A stretch of 64,000 bases of DNA from contig CABJBM010000002.1 in assembly GCA_902363835.1 (NCBI GenBank), positions 124,001 through 188,000 on the forward strand, written 5' to 3'. Source of the stretch: Lachnospiraceae bacterium (GTDB taxonomy: Bacteria > Bacillota > Clostridia > Lachnospirales > Lachnospiraceae). Below the pieces are notes generated by a model that ran no database searches, was not told where the DNA came from, and saw nothing but the letters and a program-made list of their open reading frames with translations. A program made the position numbers and the translations under genes. Positions within the stretch are counted from its first letter, which is position 1, and every line of letters begins with the position of its first letter. This document shows, piece by piece, positions 36,635-45,321 of the stretch.

Positions 36635-37419
36635 GGCGTCCCTTCTTTCTCCATATTTTCAGACTCTTCCTGTTCCTGGATCTGAGGAACATTGAGCTCA
36701 TCGCTGACCATCTGTCCATCCCGAAAACGTATGATCCTCTCTGTAAAAGCAGCAATATCCTCTTCATGGGTTACCAGCACCACAGTAGCCCCCTCCTTGT
36801 GAAGCTTGGAAAACAGCTCCATGATCTCCTTTGAAGAGGCGGTATCTAAGTTTCCCGTAGGTTCATCGGCCAGAATCAGGGGAGGCTCATTTGCCAGCGC
36901 CCTGGCAATGGCAACCCTCTGCCGCTGTCCTCCGGAAAGCTCATTGGGCATGTGCTCATACCGGCTTCCAAGACCTACCCGTTCCAGAAGCATTAAAGCC
37001 CGCTCCTCCCTGGATTTTTTGGATATATGGGCATAAGTCATGGGAAGCTCCACATTTTTTAATGCAGAGGTCCTTGATATGAGATTAAAGGACTGGAATA
37101 CAAATCCTATTTTGCGGTTTCTGATGGCTGATAAATCATCGGCCGGAAGCTCCGCCGTATCAATGCCGTCAAGATAATAATGCCCCATAGTAGGCCGGTC
37201 TAAGCACCCTAAAATGTTCATGAGGGTTGACTTTCCTGAGCCGGACTGTCCCATAATTGCCACAAATTCTCCCCGCTTAATGGTTAAGTTTACCCGCTTT
37301 AATCCCAGCACCTTAATGGAGCCGGTATCGTAAACCTTTACCACATCCACCAGTTTTATCAAATCTTCCTTAACATACTCTGTTACGCGGGCAGGAAGCT
37401 TATCCTTTTTTTTCCACAT
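36625..37419 (-). CDS. ABC exporter ATPase, MacB/LolD type
   Basis: 264 residues, preceded by GGGGGAGG. Walker [10 protein letters not shown], signature [16 protein letters not shown], Walker [13 protein letters not shown], switch His in VLVTHE. The first 18 residues ([18 protein letters not shown]) are an extension beyond the usual LolD/MacB start. It energises the tandem permeases in a MacAB-like exporter. Confidence 0.93.
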   Translation of the reverse strand: MWKKKDKLPARVTEYVKEDLIKLVDVVKVYDTGSIKVLGLKRVNLTIKRGEFVAIMGQSGSGKSTLMNILGCLDRPTMGHYYLDGIDTAELPADDLSAIRNRKIGFVFQSFNLISRTSALKNVELPMTYAHISKKSREERALMLLERVGLGSRYEHMPNELSGGQRQRVAIARALANEPPLILADEPTGNLDTASSKEIMELFSKLHKEGATVVLVTHEEDIAAFTERIIRFRDGQMVSDELNVPQIQEQEESENMEKEGTPCC

Positions 37420-37431
37420 ACTTCCTCCCCC

Positions 37432-38814
37432 TTACTGAACCGGTGAAATCACGGTTACTGCCATTCCTTCTGTAAGCATAGGAGTCGGGGCATCAATCAC
37501 CTGCATCCCTTCCGTCAAGGCTCCCTCTTCTTCCGGAATGATCTCTGCCTGGATATCGCTCTCCACTCCGGTTTTCACAGGAATAAAGGTTACTGTTTTA
37601 TCCTTTACACAGGCAATGGCCGTGCTGCCGTCAGGCTGCTGGATCACTGCTGAAATTGGAACAACCCATACATCCTCCGCCTTCTGAAGCTCGATCTTTG
37701 CCTTGGCGGTAATTCCTGCAATCAGCTTGGTGTTCTGGTCAATGATCCGTATGGTGGTGGGAATGACCCTTTCCGTGGAACCATTTCCCTTCTCCTCTCC
37801 GGTTGGAGAAATGGCGGTCACTTCCCCTCTTGCTGTTTCACCGTTTAAAATATCCGCACTGATTTCCACCGGCTGTCCTATGGCAACCTTTCCTATGGAA
37901 TACTCGCTGACATTGATCTTCATTTCCAGCACATCCAAATTGTTGATGATGAACATGGGTTTGTCATCATCGGTTTTATCTGCAAAACGGCCCACCTTGC
38001 AGTTGACTCTTACTACAGTTCCCGCAATGGGGCTGGTGACCTTCGTATTATTTAATGCTTCCTTCTTCTGTTCCAGTTCAAAGGCCTCTTTTTCGATCTG
38101 AAGGGCATAGGATTCATTTGCCACCGGCTTTCCATTTTTTAAGGTATATGTACTCATTTCCCGCTGCGCGTCATTCATGGTGTTGGATGCAGTCTCAAGC
38201 TCCACCTGGGAAGCGCTTCCTCCCTGGTAAAGAGCCAGGGTCCGGTTATAGTTGGCTCTGGCAGTGTCATAATCCTGCTTTGCCTTTGCATATCCGTTTT
38301 CCGCTTCCCTCTGCTTATCTCCATAGGTGCTCACAGCCAGGTCATAGGCATTTTGGGCGATGTCCACTTCCTTTTTTGCATCCTTGTCATCAAGGGTAGC
38401 CAAAACCTGTCCCTTTTCCACCCGGTCCCCTTCCTTTACAAGAAGCTCCAGGATCTCCGCATGAAGACTGGATACCACCTCCACGCTGTCCGTTCCCTGA
38501 ACAGGCCCGCTGACTGAAAGCATTTCCACCACCTCTCCTTTGGCAAGGGGCGAGGCAGTCACCGGCATAGCCACACTGCCTCCGCCTGCCAGAACCTTAA
38601 AGGCAACAAAAAAGGCCCCAATGGCCGCTGCTCCAATGGTTATGATCTTTCTCTTTTTGCTCCACTTTTTACGCAAGCCTTTTTTCTTTTTCTTTTTTCC
38701 TCCATTTTCCTCCTCCATCAGGCCTTGCAGCTCTTTATCAAATACTTCATCAGACATTGGCTCCATTTCCGCCGCTTCGCCCGTTTCTTTTTCAGTGTGC
38801 ATAAATTTGTTCAT
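37432..38814 (-). CDS. MacA/HlyD-type membrane fusion protein
   Basis: 460 residues, preceded by GGAGGG. An acidic N-terminus, a Lys-rich stretch (about 40-57) and one membrane helix (about 58-75) place most of the protein outside. Then a biotinyl-lipoyl half (SLHAEILELLVKEGDRVEKGQVLATLD), a coiled-coil hairpin (about 145-240), the second lipoyl half (TKVTSPIAGTVVRVNCKVG), and beta-barrel domains. It links the ABC exporter to the outside in MacAB-like systems. First gene of the four-gene operon. Confidence 0.9.
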   Translation of the reverse strand: MNKFMHTEKETGEAAEMEPMSDEVFDKELQGLMEEENGGKKKKKKGLRKKWSKKRKIITIGAAAIGAFFVAFKVLAGGGSVAMPVTASPLAKGEVVEMLSVSGPVQGTDSVEVVSSLHAEILELLVKEGDRVEKGQVLATLDDKDAKKEVDIAQNAYDLAVSTYGDKQREAENGYAKAKQDYDTARANYNRTLALYQGGSASQVELETASNTMNDAQREMSTYTLKNGKPVANESYALQIEKEAFELEQKKEALNNTKVTSPIAGTVVRVNCKVGRFADKTDDDKPMFIINNLDVLEMKINVSEYSIGKVAIGQPVEISADILNGETARGEVTAISPTGEEKGNGSTERVIPTTIRIIDQNTKLIAGITAKAKIELQKAEDVWVVPISAVIQQPDGSTAIACVKDKTVTFIPVKTGVESDIQAEIIPEEEGALTEGMQVIDAPTPMLTEGMAVTVISPVQ

Positions 38815-38859
38815 GCCCGTTTCCCTCCTGTATTGGTACCACTTCTTTTTTCCTTATTA

Positions 38860-38888
38860 ATTATAACGGGTTGATATAACATTTTTAA
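38860..38888 (-). promoter_or_regulatory. Promoter of the MacAB-like operon
   Basis: On the minus strand TTAAAA (38888-38883), 17 nt, TATAAT (38865-38860), about 46 nt before the start at 38814. It lies in the 340-nt gap 38815-39154, which is AT-rich; beyond it I see only a possible -10 (TATACT, 39117-39122) for the SOD gene. Confidence 0.55.
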
Positions 38889-39154
38889 GTATAAAATTCT
38901 TATAATTTTCTAAACTTTTCCACCTTTTAATGTTTTTTTCCGGAATTAATGGCGTAAGCAGATCTTTTTTCATTTTATATTTCAGGCATAATAATTCCAA
39001 TGCCCTTTGTCAAGGATTGCTGTCACGGTATTTCCATGGACTTCAATTTTCAGACAAACCCCAAATAAAAATTATATAAATTCTTTTTTAACTCTCACAT
39101 GCCCCATTTTTCTGAATATACTTATACAGACAATAGAAACAGGGAATCACCTAA

Positions 39155-39790
39155 ATGAATGAGCATTATCCTTTTGTAAATCCACCTCTTCCTTATGCTT
39201 ATGATGCCTTAGAGCCGTGTATCGACACAAAGACAATGTGCCTTCATCATGACAGGCACTTACAGACCTATGTGAACAACCTGAATGCTACCTTAAAAGA
39301 CTGTCCTGATCTGCAAAGCTGGTCTTTAAGAAAGCTGCTCTGCAACATGGACTGTATGCAGAAAGACGTTCAAAAATCCATCAGAAATAACGGCGGCGGA
39401 GTTTACAATCACATCTTTTACTTTAACGGTATGTCAAATTCTGAGACCCGATGCCAGGCCGGAATGCTCTATTATGCCCTTGTCGTGGATTTTGGATCTG
39501 TAGAAGACTTTTACAAGGAATTCAAGGAAAAGGCGCTGTCCGTTTTCGGCTCCGGTTATGCGTGGCTGGTGGTGGATCAAAACTGCAAGCTGAAAATCGT
39601 GACCACAGCAAATCAGGATACCCCCATCGTTCAAAACCTCTGTCCGGTCCTTACCATAGACGTTTGGGAACACGCCTATTATTTACTGCATTACAATGAA
39701 AGGGACGCATACATCCAAAACTGGTTCCAGGTAATAGACTGGGAACAGGCCAATAAAAACTACCGGAAATGCCTGGCATGCAAGAAGTAA
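39155..39790 (+). CDS. Fe/Mn superoxide dismutase family protein
   Basis: 211 residues, preceded by AGGGAATC. It removes superoxide in the cytosol. The four metal ligands are recognisable: His in MCLHHDRH, His in YNHIFYF, and Asp and His in DVWEHAYYL. The N-terminal PPLPYAYDALEP is typical. The residue usually Trp after the second His motif (FYW) is Phe here, and there are several extra Cys, including the C-terminal KCLACKK. It has a terminator behind it and stands alone. Metal choice cannot be told. Confidence 0.88.
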   Translation: MNEHYPFVNPPLPYAYDALEPCIDTKTMCLHHDRHLQTYVNNLNATLKDCPDLQSWSLRKLLCNMDCMQKDVQKSIRNNGGGVYNHIFYFNGMSNSETRCQAGMLYYALVVDFGSVEDFYKEFKEKALSVFGSGYAWLVVDQNCKLKIVTTANQDTPIVQNLCPVLTIDVWEHAYYLLHYNERDAYIQNWFQVIDWEQANKNYRKCLACKK

Positions 39791-39860
39791 CGAATAAAAA
39801 CACTTGATAAAATAAGCAAGAACTGTCTGCAATTTCCGCCGTGAAAGGAAAAAGCATTTT

Positions 39861-39930
39861 AAAAAATGAAAGGACTTATCAAGGATGGCGCAGCCGCTGG
39901 TGGAATCCTTGACATATCCTTTCATTTTTT
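39861..39930. terminator. Bidirectional terminator between SOD and YcaQ-like genes
   Basis: AAAAAATGAAAGGA pairs with TCCTTTCATTTTTT, and an inner CAAGGAT pairs with ATCCTTG. The ends are T-rich on both strands, and the neighbouring genes are convergent. Confidence 0.8.
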
Positions 39931-39935
39931 CTGCT

Positions 39936-41141
39936 TTAACAGACTTGGCCAAAATCAATCTCATGACATTCATTGAATTTTGCAAACCGTTTTATGCAGC
40001 CCTTAACAGCTGCCTGAAGCTTTTTTGTTTGTCTTATTCCATCTTCATACCAGATATTTTTCACAATCAAGGTGCTGTTCTTTATGTCAGCCACGGTTTC
40101 CACACGACCGACCAACTTACTGCCATAAAGTACCGGCAAAACATAAAATCCGTATTTACGTTTGTCTGCCGGGGTATAGATTTCCCAGGTGTATTCAAAG
40201 TCAAATAATGCGCGGATCAGCTTTCTGTCCCACATCATACAGTCCAGGGGTGCAATCAGTTCACAGCGGGGTTTAAAGGTATCGGACTGCAAAACCATTT
40301 CTATTAGAAATAAATCCTCAGCCTGGCAAAAAAGCATATCCTTTAAGCCTTCTACCTTGATCTGGAGAATGTCTCCTTTTGCAAGCAATTCCTGGAACAC
40401 CTGGGTTCTTTGCGGGGTTTTAAGTCCCCAGATATTCAGCCATGCGTCGGATGGACGATTCCACAGAAGCCCTACTGCGCCTATTCTCCGAAGGACACGC
40501 CATTTTTGATGCTCAAATTCATCCGGCAAAGGGTCAGGAGCGTCAAGGAATCCGGCAGATAGATGTTTATGAGTGAGGTCATAATACTTCCTGGCGCCTT
40601 TTTTGTGATGGATGATCAACTCGCCGGTAGAATACAGCTGTTCCAGCACCGCCCGTGACGCATTGGTGCTGCCGCTCCAGTTACCGCTCCAATGAATGGC
40701 GGAATGCCAGTGTATACTGCCCTGTATGGGTAAATCATCGGAGCCCACCGCTCCGTTTGCCCGGATGTAATCCTTTGTGTCTGCTTCCAGCTCCGCCAGC
40801 TCTTTAAAACGCAGCCCGCCTTCTCGTGCAGCTTTACGGTAGCGTTCAAAATACGGCCAGTCTTCTGTTGGAATAATGGAAAGGTTTTTATCGGGATAAT
40901 CCACAAGCTTACGGTCCTTATACAAAAGTTCGTAAAGAGTCTGCTTTGTAAAGCCCTTGACACGGGATTGCAGGGTAAGCTCCGCATTCTTTCCGCAGGA
41001 ATCAACCGGATCAAACTGAATGCAGCCTGCCTGGCGCACAAAATCAAAGGCCCCCTGCTTACCCGTAAATTTGTGTTCCCCAAGAAGCCCATGCTTGAGA
41101 AGCATAAAATCTCTTGCCTGTCTGTTAGTTAAGGTGATCAT
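39936..41141 (-). CDS. Winged-helix DNA glycosylase-like protein, YcaQ/AlkX family
   Basis: 401 residues from the ATG at 41141, with GGGAG 8 nt before it. The protein has the three-winged-helix HTH_42 layout. The QxD signature of this family appears as GCIQFDPVDSC near residue 40, followed by LTLQSRV. The C-terminus has PLDCMMWDRKLIRALFDFEYTWEIYTPADKRKYGFYVLPVL, the family hallmark. Characterised members remove bulky alkylated bases and unhook interstrand DNA crosslinks. It sits directly downstream of the DUF3795-GNAT gene and a 17-codon frame, with overlapping starts and stops, so co-expression is likely. Confidence 0.85.
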   Translation of the reverse strand: MITLTNRQARDFMLLKHGLLGEHKFTGKQGAFDFVRQAGCIQFDPVDSCGKNAELTLQSRVKGFTKQTLYELLYKDRKLVDYPDKNLSIIPTEDWPYFERYRKAAREGGLRFKELAELEADTKDYIRANGAVGSDDLPIQGSIHWHSAIHWSGNWSGSTNASRAVLEQLYSTGELIIHHKKGARKYYDLTHKHLSAGFLDAPDPLPDEFEHQKWRVLRRIGAVGLLWNRPSDAWLNIWGLKTPQRTQVFQELLAKGDILQIKVEGLKDMLFCQAEDLFLIEMVLQSDTFKPRCELIAPLDCMMWDRKLIRALFDFEYTWEIYTPADKRKYGFYVLPVLYGSKLVGRVETVADIKNSTLIVKNIWYEDGIRQTKKLQAAVKGCIKRFAKFNECHEIDFGQVC

Positions 41142-41178
41142 TGGTTTTCTCCCGGTAAATTTCAAACTTCATCATCAT
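41125..41178 (-). other. Possible 17-codon coupling ORF (MMMKFEIYREKTNDHLN)
   Basis: The strong AAAGGAGAAC site precedes ATGATGATG at 41178, whose first ATG overlaps the upstream stop as ATGA. The frame runs 17 codons and its stop (41127-41125) lies 17 nt inside the YcaQ-like gene. It could couple translation of the two genes or be an annotation trap. The product has no family. Confidence 0.4.
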
Positions 41179-42080
41179 GTTCTCCTTTTGATATAATAAT
41201 GTTCCCACTCCCATTTTTCATTTGAGGGATAGGGTATGTAACCGTTCTGAATTAAGGCGTTAATGCGCTCCACACCATTGGGAACAGCTTTTGTAGCAAT
41301 TTTCTTACAATCAAAATCATTAAAAAAATTATCGGCCATATGCAGCAGTTCGTCAATAGGTTCTGCGCTTTCATAAGCGGATAATAGATCCATGCGCAAA
41401 ACGCTGTGGCCTCTGCGTCCGCCATCAAATATTTCCATTGTTCCCATTGCCCTGTTGTCCTCTTTATTTATGATGCTGAAACGGACAAAGTTCTGACGGC
41501 AGTATTCTTCAAGCCATTGTTCAATGGCGTTTTGCATCTCTTCCAAGGTCTGTGAACCGTAACCATAACTACAATTTTCAGAGTTGGCCTGTACGCTGGC
41601 AGCAGGATTTTTATAACATTCCAGAAGGTCAGCTGCATCGCCTGCTGATACCTTTCGCAGGATAAAGTGTCTGCTTTCGTATGTCGGACATACATCATAG
41701 GGGTTTTTCCTGCCGTTTTTAAGCAGATCAATTACCTCTTCCTGGTTTTTGCACTTATCATAGTCGCCGGACAACTTATCCTCTCTGTGATAAACAATTC
41801 CGCGGTTATCATTCATATATAAATATTCCGCCAGTTTGTCCAGCCCCTCCTCTTTTGCAACCGTATTGAATGCCCTCATCCGTATTCCTTTGTGCATATC
41901 CCTATTACATGGCCATTGGTCACACTGGAAGCAATAATCCAGGCCTTTTTTATGGCAGCAAGCTTTAATCCCGCAAGAATCCTCCTTACCTTTGCAGCCT
42001 GCACATACCGTGCGGCAGCTGCAAAGGCCACATACCAGCCCGCAGATTCCGTACCTTTGTTTAATATCCTGTATGGTCAT
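41175..42080 (-). CDS. DUF3795-GNAT acetyltransferase fusion protein
   Basis: 301 residues, preceded by AAAGGAGG. The first 70 residues are a Cys-rich DUF3795-type region (YGICGLVCGLCSCRTVCAGC, CGIKACCHKKGLDYCFQC), likely metal-binding. A GNAT-type N-acetyltransferase follows (about 135-300: FILRKVSAGDAADLLECYKNP, AMGTMEIFDGGRRGHSVLRMDL, CKKIATKAVPNGVERINALIQNGY). GNAT proteins move acetyl from acetyl-CoA to an amine. The typical RxxGxG/A loop is poorly kept here, so activity is uncertain. Next to a DNA-repair-like gene and a WYL regulator, which suggests a stress-related unit. Confidence 0.8.
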   Translation of the reverse strand: MTIQDIKQRYGICGLVCGLCSCRTVCAGCKGKEDSCGIKACCHKKGLDYCFQCDQWPCNRDMHKGIRMRAFNTVAKEEGLDKLAEYLYMNDNRGIVYHREDKLSGDYDKCKNQEEVIDLLKNGRKNPYDVCPTYESRHFILRKVSAGDAADLLECYKNPAASVQANSENCSYGYGSQTLEEMQNAIEQWLEEYCRQNFVRFSIINKEDNRAMGTMEIFDGGRRGHSVLRMDLLSAYESAEPIDELLHMADNFFNDFDCKKIATKAVPNGVERINALIQNGYIPYPSNEKWEWEHYYIKRRT

Positions 42081-42109
42081 AAATAATACCTCCTTTTTTA
42101 GATATTTCT

Positions 42110-42146
42110 ATTATACGGAAGTATCTATGACAACATTATGTCATAG
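42110..42146 (-). promoter_or_regulatory. -10 element and inverted repeat before the DUF3795-GNAT operon
   Basis: On the minus strand TATAAT (42115-42110) lies downstream of CTATGACA-ACATTA-TGTCATAG (42125-42146), a perfect 8-6-8 inverted repeat over the -35 region. It is directly after the WYL regulator stop codon, making that regulator a candidate binder. Confidence 0.5.
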
Positions 42147-43055
42147 TTAACCATACAGCAAAATAATCTTTTTCGCTGCTTCAACCACCTGCTTCCTGAT
42201 ATGCTCCGGCTCCACAATTTCTATTCCATCGCCCAGGGAAAGCAGGGTTCCAAGCCATAAATGCTCACTTTCAATTACGTGCAAGGTCATTTCGCATTCG
42301 TCATTTTCATACTCCACAGTGACTTTTCCGTTGAGGTACTCCATAGCTTTTGCCCTTGCTTCAGGCTTACAGCGGACGATTACCTGTGTGCAGGGCTGGG
42401 GACTTTTTCTATCATTTTCACGAAGTATGGCTTCTGCGGAATCATGTTCTTTTGTAAACGGTATGCCCATAAGCTCCACGTTCCTCATACGGACCAGCTT
42501 ATATGTTCTGTAATCATCTTTTACAACCGAGTAGGCCAGCAGATACCAGGCATACCAGCGATAAACCACTGCCACAGGCTCAACCGTATGCATGCGGGTT
42601 ATGTTATCCGCATTTGTATAGGTAAAGCTAACCGGGCGCTTTGCCCGTATTCCGGCCTGCAGCGTTTGAAGAAGCGTTCCATCATCTTCCCGAAGTACGG
42701 AAAAGTCCAGAATGATACTGTCATCTTTGTCTCTGGTAAGTGCCGAAAGCTTTTCCAGGGTTGCATTAATCCTGGAGTTATTCATTGCAGATGAAAAACC
42801 TTTTAAAGCGGTAAGTATGAACGAATAGTCCTCTTGTGTCGCTGTATGCCCATCCATATGAAACGTGTCCGTAAGATAATAACCTCCAAAGGGACCTGTT
42901 TCTGCAACAATCGGAATGCCTGCCTGACAGAGTGCGTCCATATCCCGCTGCACCGTGCGCACTGAAACTTCAAATCTTTTTGCAAGCTCAGAAGCAGATG
43001 TTTTTCCGTGATTAAGGAGATACACGGTTATTGCGTATAATCTGTCAATTTTCAT
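42147..43055 (-). CDS. WYL-domain transcriptional regulator (YafY type)
   Basis: 302 residues. N-terminal winged HTH (about 5-60: RLYAITVYLLNHGKTSASELAKRFEVSVRTVQRDMDAL), then a WYL domain (about 140-220: RPVSFTYTNADNITRMHTVEPVAVVYRWYAWYLLAYSVVKDDYRTYKLVRM) and the C-terminal WCX extension. WYL proteins sense a ligand, sometimes single-stranded nucleic acid, and often regulate DNA-damage or defence genes. It is upstream of the DUF3795-GNAT/YcaQ-like pair in the same direction, and an inverted repeat lies between. GGGG about 11 nt before the ATG. Confidence 0.9.
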   Translation of the reverse strand: MKIDRLYAITVYLLNHGKTSASELAKRFEVSVRTVQRDMDALCQAGIPIVAETGPFGGYYLTDTFHMDGHTATQEDYSFILTALKGFSSAMNNSRINATLEKLSALTRDKDDSIILDFSVLREDDGTLLQTLQAGIRAKRPVSFTYTNADNITRMHTVEPVAVVYRWYAWYLLAYSVVKDDYRTYKLVRMRNVELMGIPFTKEHDSAEAILRENDRKSPQPCTQVIVRCKPEARAKAMEYLNGKVTVEYENDECEMTLHVIESEHLWLGTLLSLGDGIEIVEPEHIRKQVVEAAKKIILLYG

Positions 43056-43255
43056 ATATTACATTTTCCCCGCCTTCACCTGGCCAACTTGTCCCGAAAT
43101 CTCCTTATGTTTTTATTCTACCACAATACGAAACTTTCTGCTATCTTCTATGGCCTTTTACCACGTATGTATCTCAGATTTTTCAGAAATTCAGATTTAC
43201 TGGGCGCTTTTAACAATAACTGGATTTCCCCGGCAGTCAAATCCCGCCTCATAAT

Positions 43256-43322
43256 AAAAACACCGTCTTGTGTACATGCCTGGCTTTGCAAAAGCCATTT
43301 CATTACAAGGCGGTGCTTTTTT
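43256..43322. terminator. Terminator after the cupin gene
   Basis: CACCGTCTTGT pairs with ACAAGGCGGTG, with an internal TGGCTTTTGCAAAGCCA hairpin. On the minus strand it ends in a T run; T-rich on both sides. The rest of the 43056-43326 gap shows nothing recognisable. Confidence 0.7.
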
Positions 43323-43326
43323 CAGT

Positions 43327-43680
43327 TCAGTCTTTATAAAGGATCAATGCGATCATTTCAACCGGCTCTTCCCCAATTGCTTCTATGCTATGGCCTTCTC
43401 CGGCCCCGGTAAATGTCACATCACCTCCGGTTACGGTAACAATTGTCCCATTATCATTAAACCGTCCGGTTCCGCTTAAAATATAATAGGTTTCTGATTC
43501 ATTCTCATGAATATGATATCCCAGCCCGGCTCCTGGATACACCGTGGTATGGGCGAACACCCTGCCTTTTTCATAAAGCTCCTCAGGCCCTTTTAAGAGG
43601 CTTCGCACGGTAATCTCTCCAATTCCTCCAAAAGGGCTTTGCTTAAGCTCTGACGGTACGTCTTCTTTCCTTCTGACCAT
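43327..43680 (-). CDS. Single-domain cupin protein
   Basis: 117 residues from the ATG at 43680, since AGGAG is 9 nt before it but abuts the ATG at 43689. A single cupin barrel with the metal-binding His/Glu set: GYHIHENESETYYILSGTG and the later GEGHSIEAIGEEP. Such proteins range from sugar isomerases to sensors; the function is not readable. It stands alone after a truncated binding-protein gene and has its own terminator. Confidence 0.85.
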   Translation of the reverse strand: MVRRKEDVPSELKQSPFGGIGEITVRSLLKGPEELYEKGRVFAHTTVYPGAGLGYHIHENESETYYILSGTGRFNDNGTIVTVTGGDVTFTGAGEGHSIEAIGEEPVEMIALILYKD

Positions 43681-43776
43681 GGTTTTCATCTCCTGTCATT
43701 ACTTTTTGAAGTCAAATATCCAGCAGCATTCCTGCCTCCGGCTCATTGCCTGGAAAAATAAACCTGTTGAGCGTTT

Positions 43777-44259
43777 TCATAGTATAGAGATCTGCACCAG
43801 GGCAGAATGCACGGAATCCGCATCCATGTTAATGGTAATAACCGGGATTCCGGCTTTCTCCGCCTCAGTTACAGAAGCGGCAAGGGCCGAGTTGTCGCTG
43901 GCCTGGAGAACGATGGCATCATATTTTTGAGTGATGACCTCTGGCATGATCTTAACCTGTTCCTCTGCACTGCTCTTTCCGTCAAACCCCTGGATGGTGA
44001 TGTTGGGATAATAAGAGCATTCTCTCTCCATTCCTTCCAGCCATGCCTGGTTCACCGGAGTCCCGATGTCATGCGCCACATACGCAATTTTAATGGGATC
44101 TTCATATGGCTTTTTTGCAGTTTTGCTGCTTGTTACGGCTTCCGTGGTTTTTACGGACGCTTCAGCGGGAGCCGCTTCCTGGCGGGCGCCGCCGGAACAT
44201 GCCGTTAAGGAAATTACGGCTGCCAGAGTAGTAACCAATGCCAATACCTTGTTCTTCAT
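43777..44259 (-). pseudogene. Truncated sugar-binding lipoprotein (ABC type)
   Basis: 160 residues from the ATG at 44259, with GGAGAAGGAAG before it. Signal peptide with lipobox LTAC, then the first half of a ribose/xylose-type binding protein: KIAYVAHDIGTPVNQAWLEGMERE, YDAIVLQASDNSALAASVTEAEKAGIPVITINMDAD. Family members are about 320-360 residues; the frame stops after HSALVQISIL, losing the C-terminal lobe. No permease or ATPase genes are adjacent, and the sequence beyond the stop does not resume the domain in another frame that I could see. It is a deletion remnant rather than a working receptor. Confidence 0.75.
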
Positions 44260-44379
44260 ACTTCCTTCTCCTTTGTGTTTTATGCTTATTTTATACATAA
44301 AGTATACAACATGCTTATTTCTTTTTCAATTGATAAATATAACAGTTAGAACGTTATCTTTTTGTCAGTTTTTACTCAC

Positions 44380-44429
44380 TTGCTCTTTGAGTGGATTGGG
44401 TATATAATAGATACATTGTATACTACAAT
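44380..44429 (+). promoter_or_regulatory. Promoter and palindromic operator of the GntR gene
   Basis: TTGCTC (44380-44385), 17 nt, TATAAT (44403-44408). ATTGTA-TAC-TACAAT (44415-44429) lies at the expected start. A second GTTGTATACT element faces the other way at 44310-44301, before the truncated binding-protein gene. This is the usual style of FCD-type GntR operators. Confidence 0.6.
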
Positions 44430-44470
44430 AAGAGATTATCAGAAATCAATATTAAAGGTGAAAAGTGATT

Positions 44471-45169
44471 ATGGCTAATAAAACAACTGCTAACCGGGAT
44501 TTGAAAAATCACGTTTACGGCATATTAAAGGAACGGCTCATTAATTGTATCTATCCGCCAGGCACCATGCTCAATGAAGCCCAGCTGGCTTTGGAGCTGG
44601 GCTTTAGCCGCACTCCCATCAGAGAGGCAATAAGCCGCCTGGAGGTGGAGGGATTTGTGAAGATCATGCCGAAAAAGGGGATCTATGTGACGGATATTCT
44701 GTTAAGCGATGTAATGCAGATTTTCCAGGCCCGGTCAGAGATCGAATCCATTGCCCTCCGGATGGCAGGACCCCACCTTCCGGAAAAAGAGCTTCTTTTG
44801 TTCCGGGAAAAGCTTGCAGAAAAGACCATTGATGTACAGAATGGATTCAGGCTGGATACAGCCATGCATCTTTTCATCATCGAACACTGCGGAAACAGGT
44901 TTATCATTGATATGATGCACAAGGTATTTGACGAAAATACCAGGATCATCATATCCAGCAAACAGAACCAGATTCAGATCCATGATGCCAGAAGGGAGCA
45001 TCTGGACATTATTGATACCCTCCTTAAAAAGGATTATGAAACAGCGGCGCAGCTGATGTGCGTTCATATTGAAAACTGCCGGAGAGCTGCCCTGGATTAT
45101 TTCTATTCCCTCCAGTCTTATACGGCTGCTCCGCCGAAAACTTATCAAAACTGCCTGAAGGATTTATAA
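44471..45169 (+). CDS. GntR family regulator, FCD subfamily
   Basis: 232 residues from the ATG at 44471; a GTG at 44465 is the alternative, with AAAGGTGAAAAG upstream. N-terminal winged HTH (about 10-75: LKERLINCIYPPGTMLNEAQLALELGFSRTPIREAISRLEVEGFV), then an FCD ligand domain (about 85-215: ARSEIESIALRMAGPHL, DTAMHLFIIEHCGN, DARREHLDIIDTLLKKDYETAAQLMCVHIENCRRA). FCD regulators respond to small organic acids or sugars. It is divergent from the truncated sugar-binding gene, which may once have been its target. Confidence 0.9.
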   Translation: MANKTTANRDLKNHVYGILKERLINCIYPPGTMLNEAQLALELGFSRTPIREAISRLEVEGFVKIMPKKGIYVTDILLSDVMQIFQARSEIESIALRMAGPHLPEKELLLFREKLAEKTIDVQNGFRLDTAMHLFIIEHCGNRFIIDMMHKVFDENTRIIISSKQNQIQIHDARREHLDIIDTLLKKDYETAAQLMCVHIENCRRAALDYFYSLQSYTAAPPKTYQNCLKDL

Positions 45170-45246
45170 TTTAGTTAATAAACCTCCGATAATTCGGTAT
45201 AATTTCTTTGGTATATTAATTTACTTGACATATCTTATTATGCCAT

Positions 45247-45284
45247 GAATGGCAGGTTCCGAAGAACCTGCCATTCGCATTTTA
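45247..45284 (+). terminator. Terminator after the GntR gene
   Basis: GAATGGCAGGTTC and GAACCTGCCATTC form a perfect 13-bp stem with a CGAA loop, followed by GCATTTTAG. Confidence 0.75.
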
Positions 45285-45321
45285 GAACAAGAAACGAGCG
45301 CTGCTCCCATAGATATTTTGA

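Noticed and set aside
41142..41165. An upstream TTG start for the YcaQ-like gene
   Set aside because: The ATG at 41141 has GGGAG at good spacing and fits the family N-terminus; the added residues do not.
12384..42139. The 14-mer TATGACAACATTAT occurs at both the malA start region (12384) and the WYL/GNAT gap (42126)
   Set aside because: Several shared 14-mers are expected by chance in 64 kb of AT-rich intergenic sequence, and the surrounding palindromes differ.
43712..43780. A 22-codon frame (MKTLNRFIFPGNEPEAGMLLDI) between the truncated binding protein and the cupin gene
   Set aside because: No ribosome binding site and no recognisable family.
43764..43780. A sequence resembling a catabolite-repression cre site (TGAAAACGCTCAAC)
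   Set aside because: One conserved position mismatches and it is not near a functional promoter.
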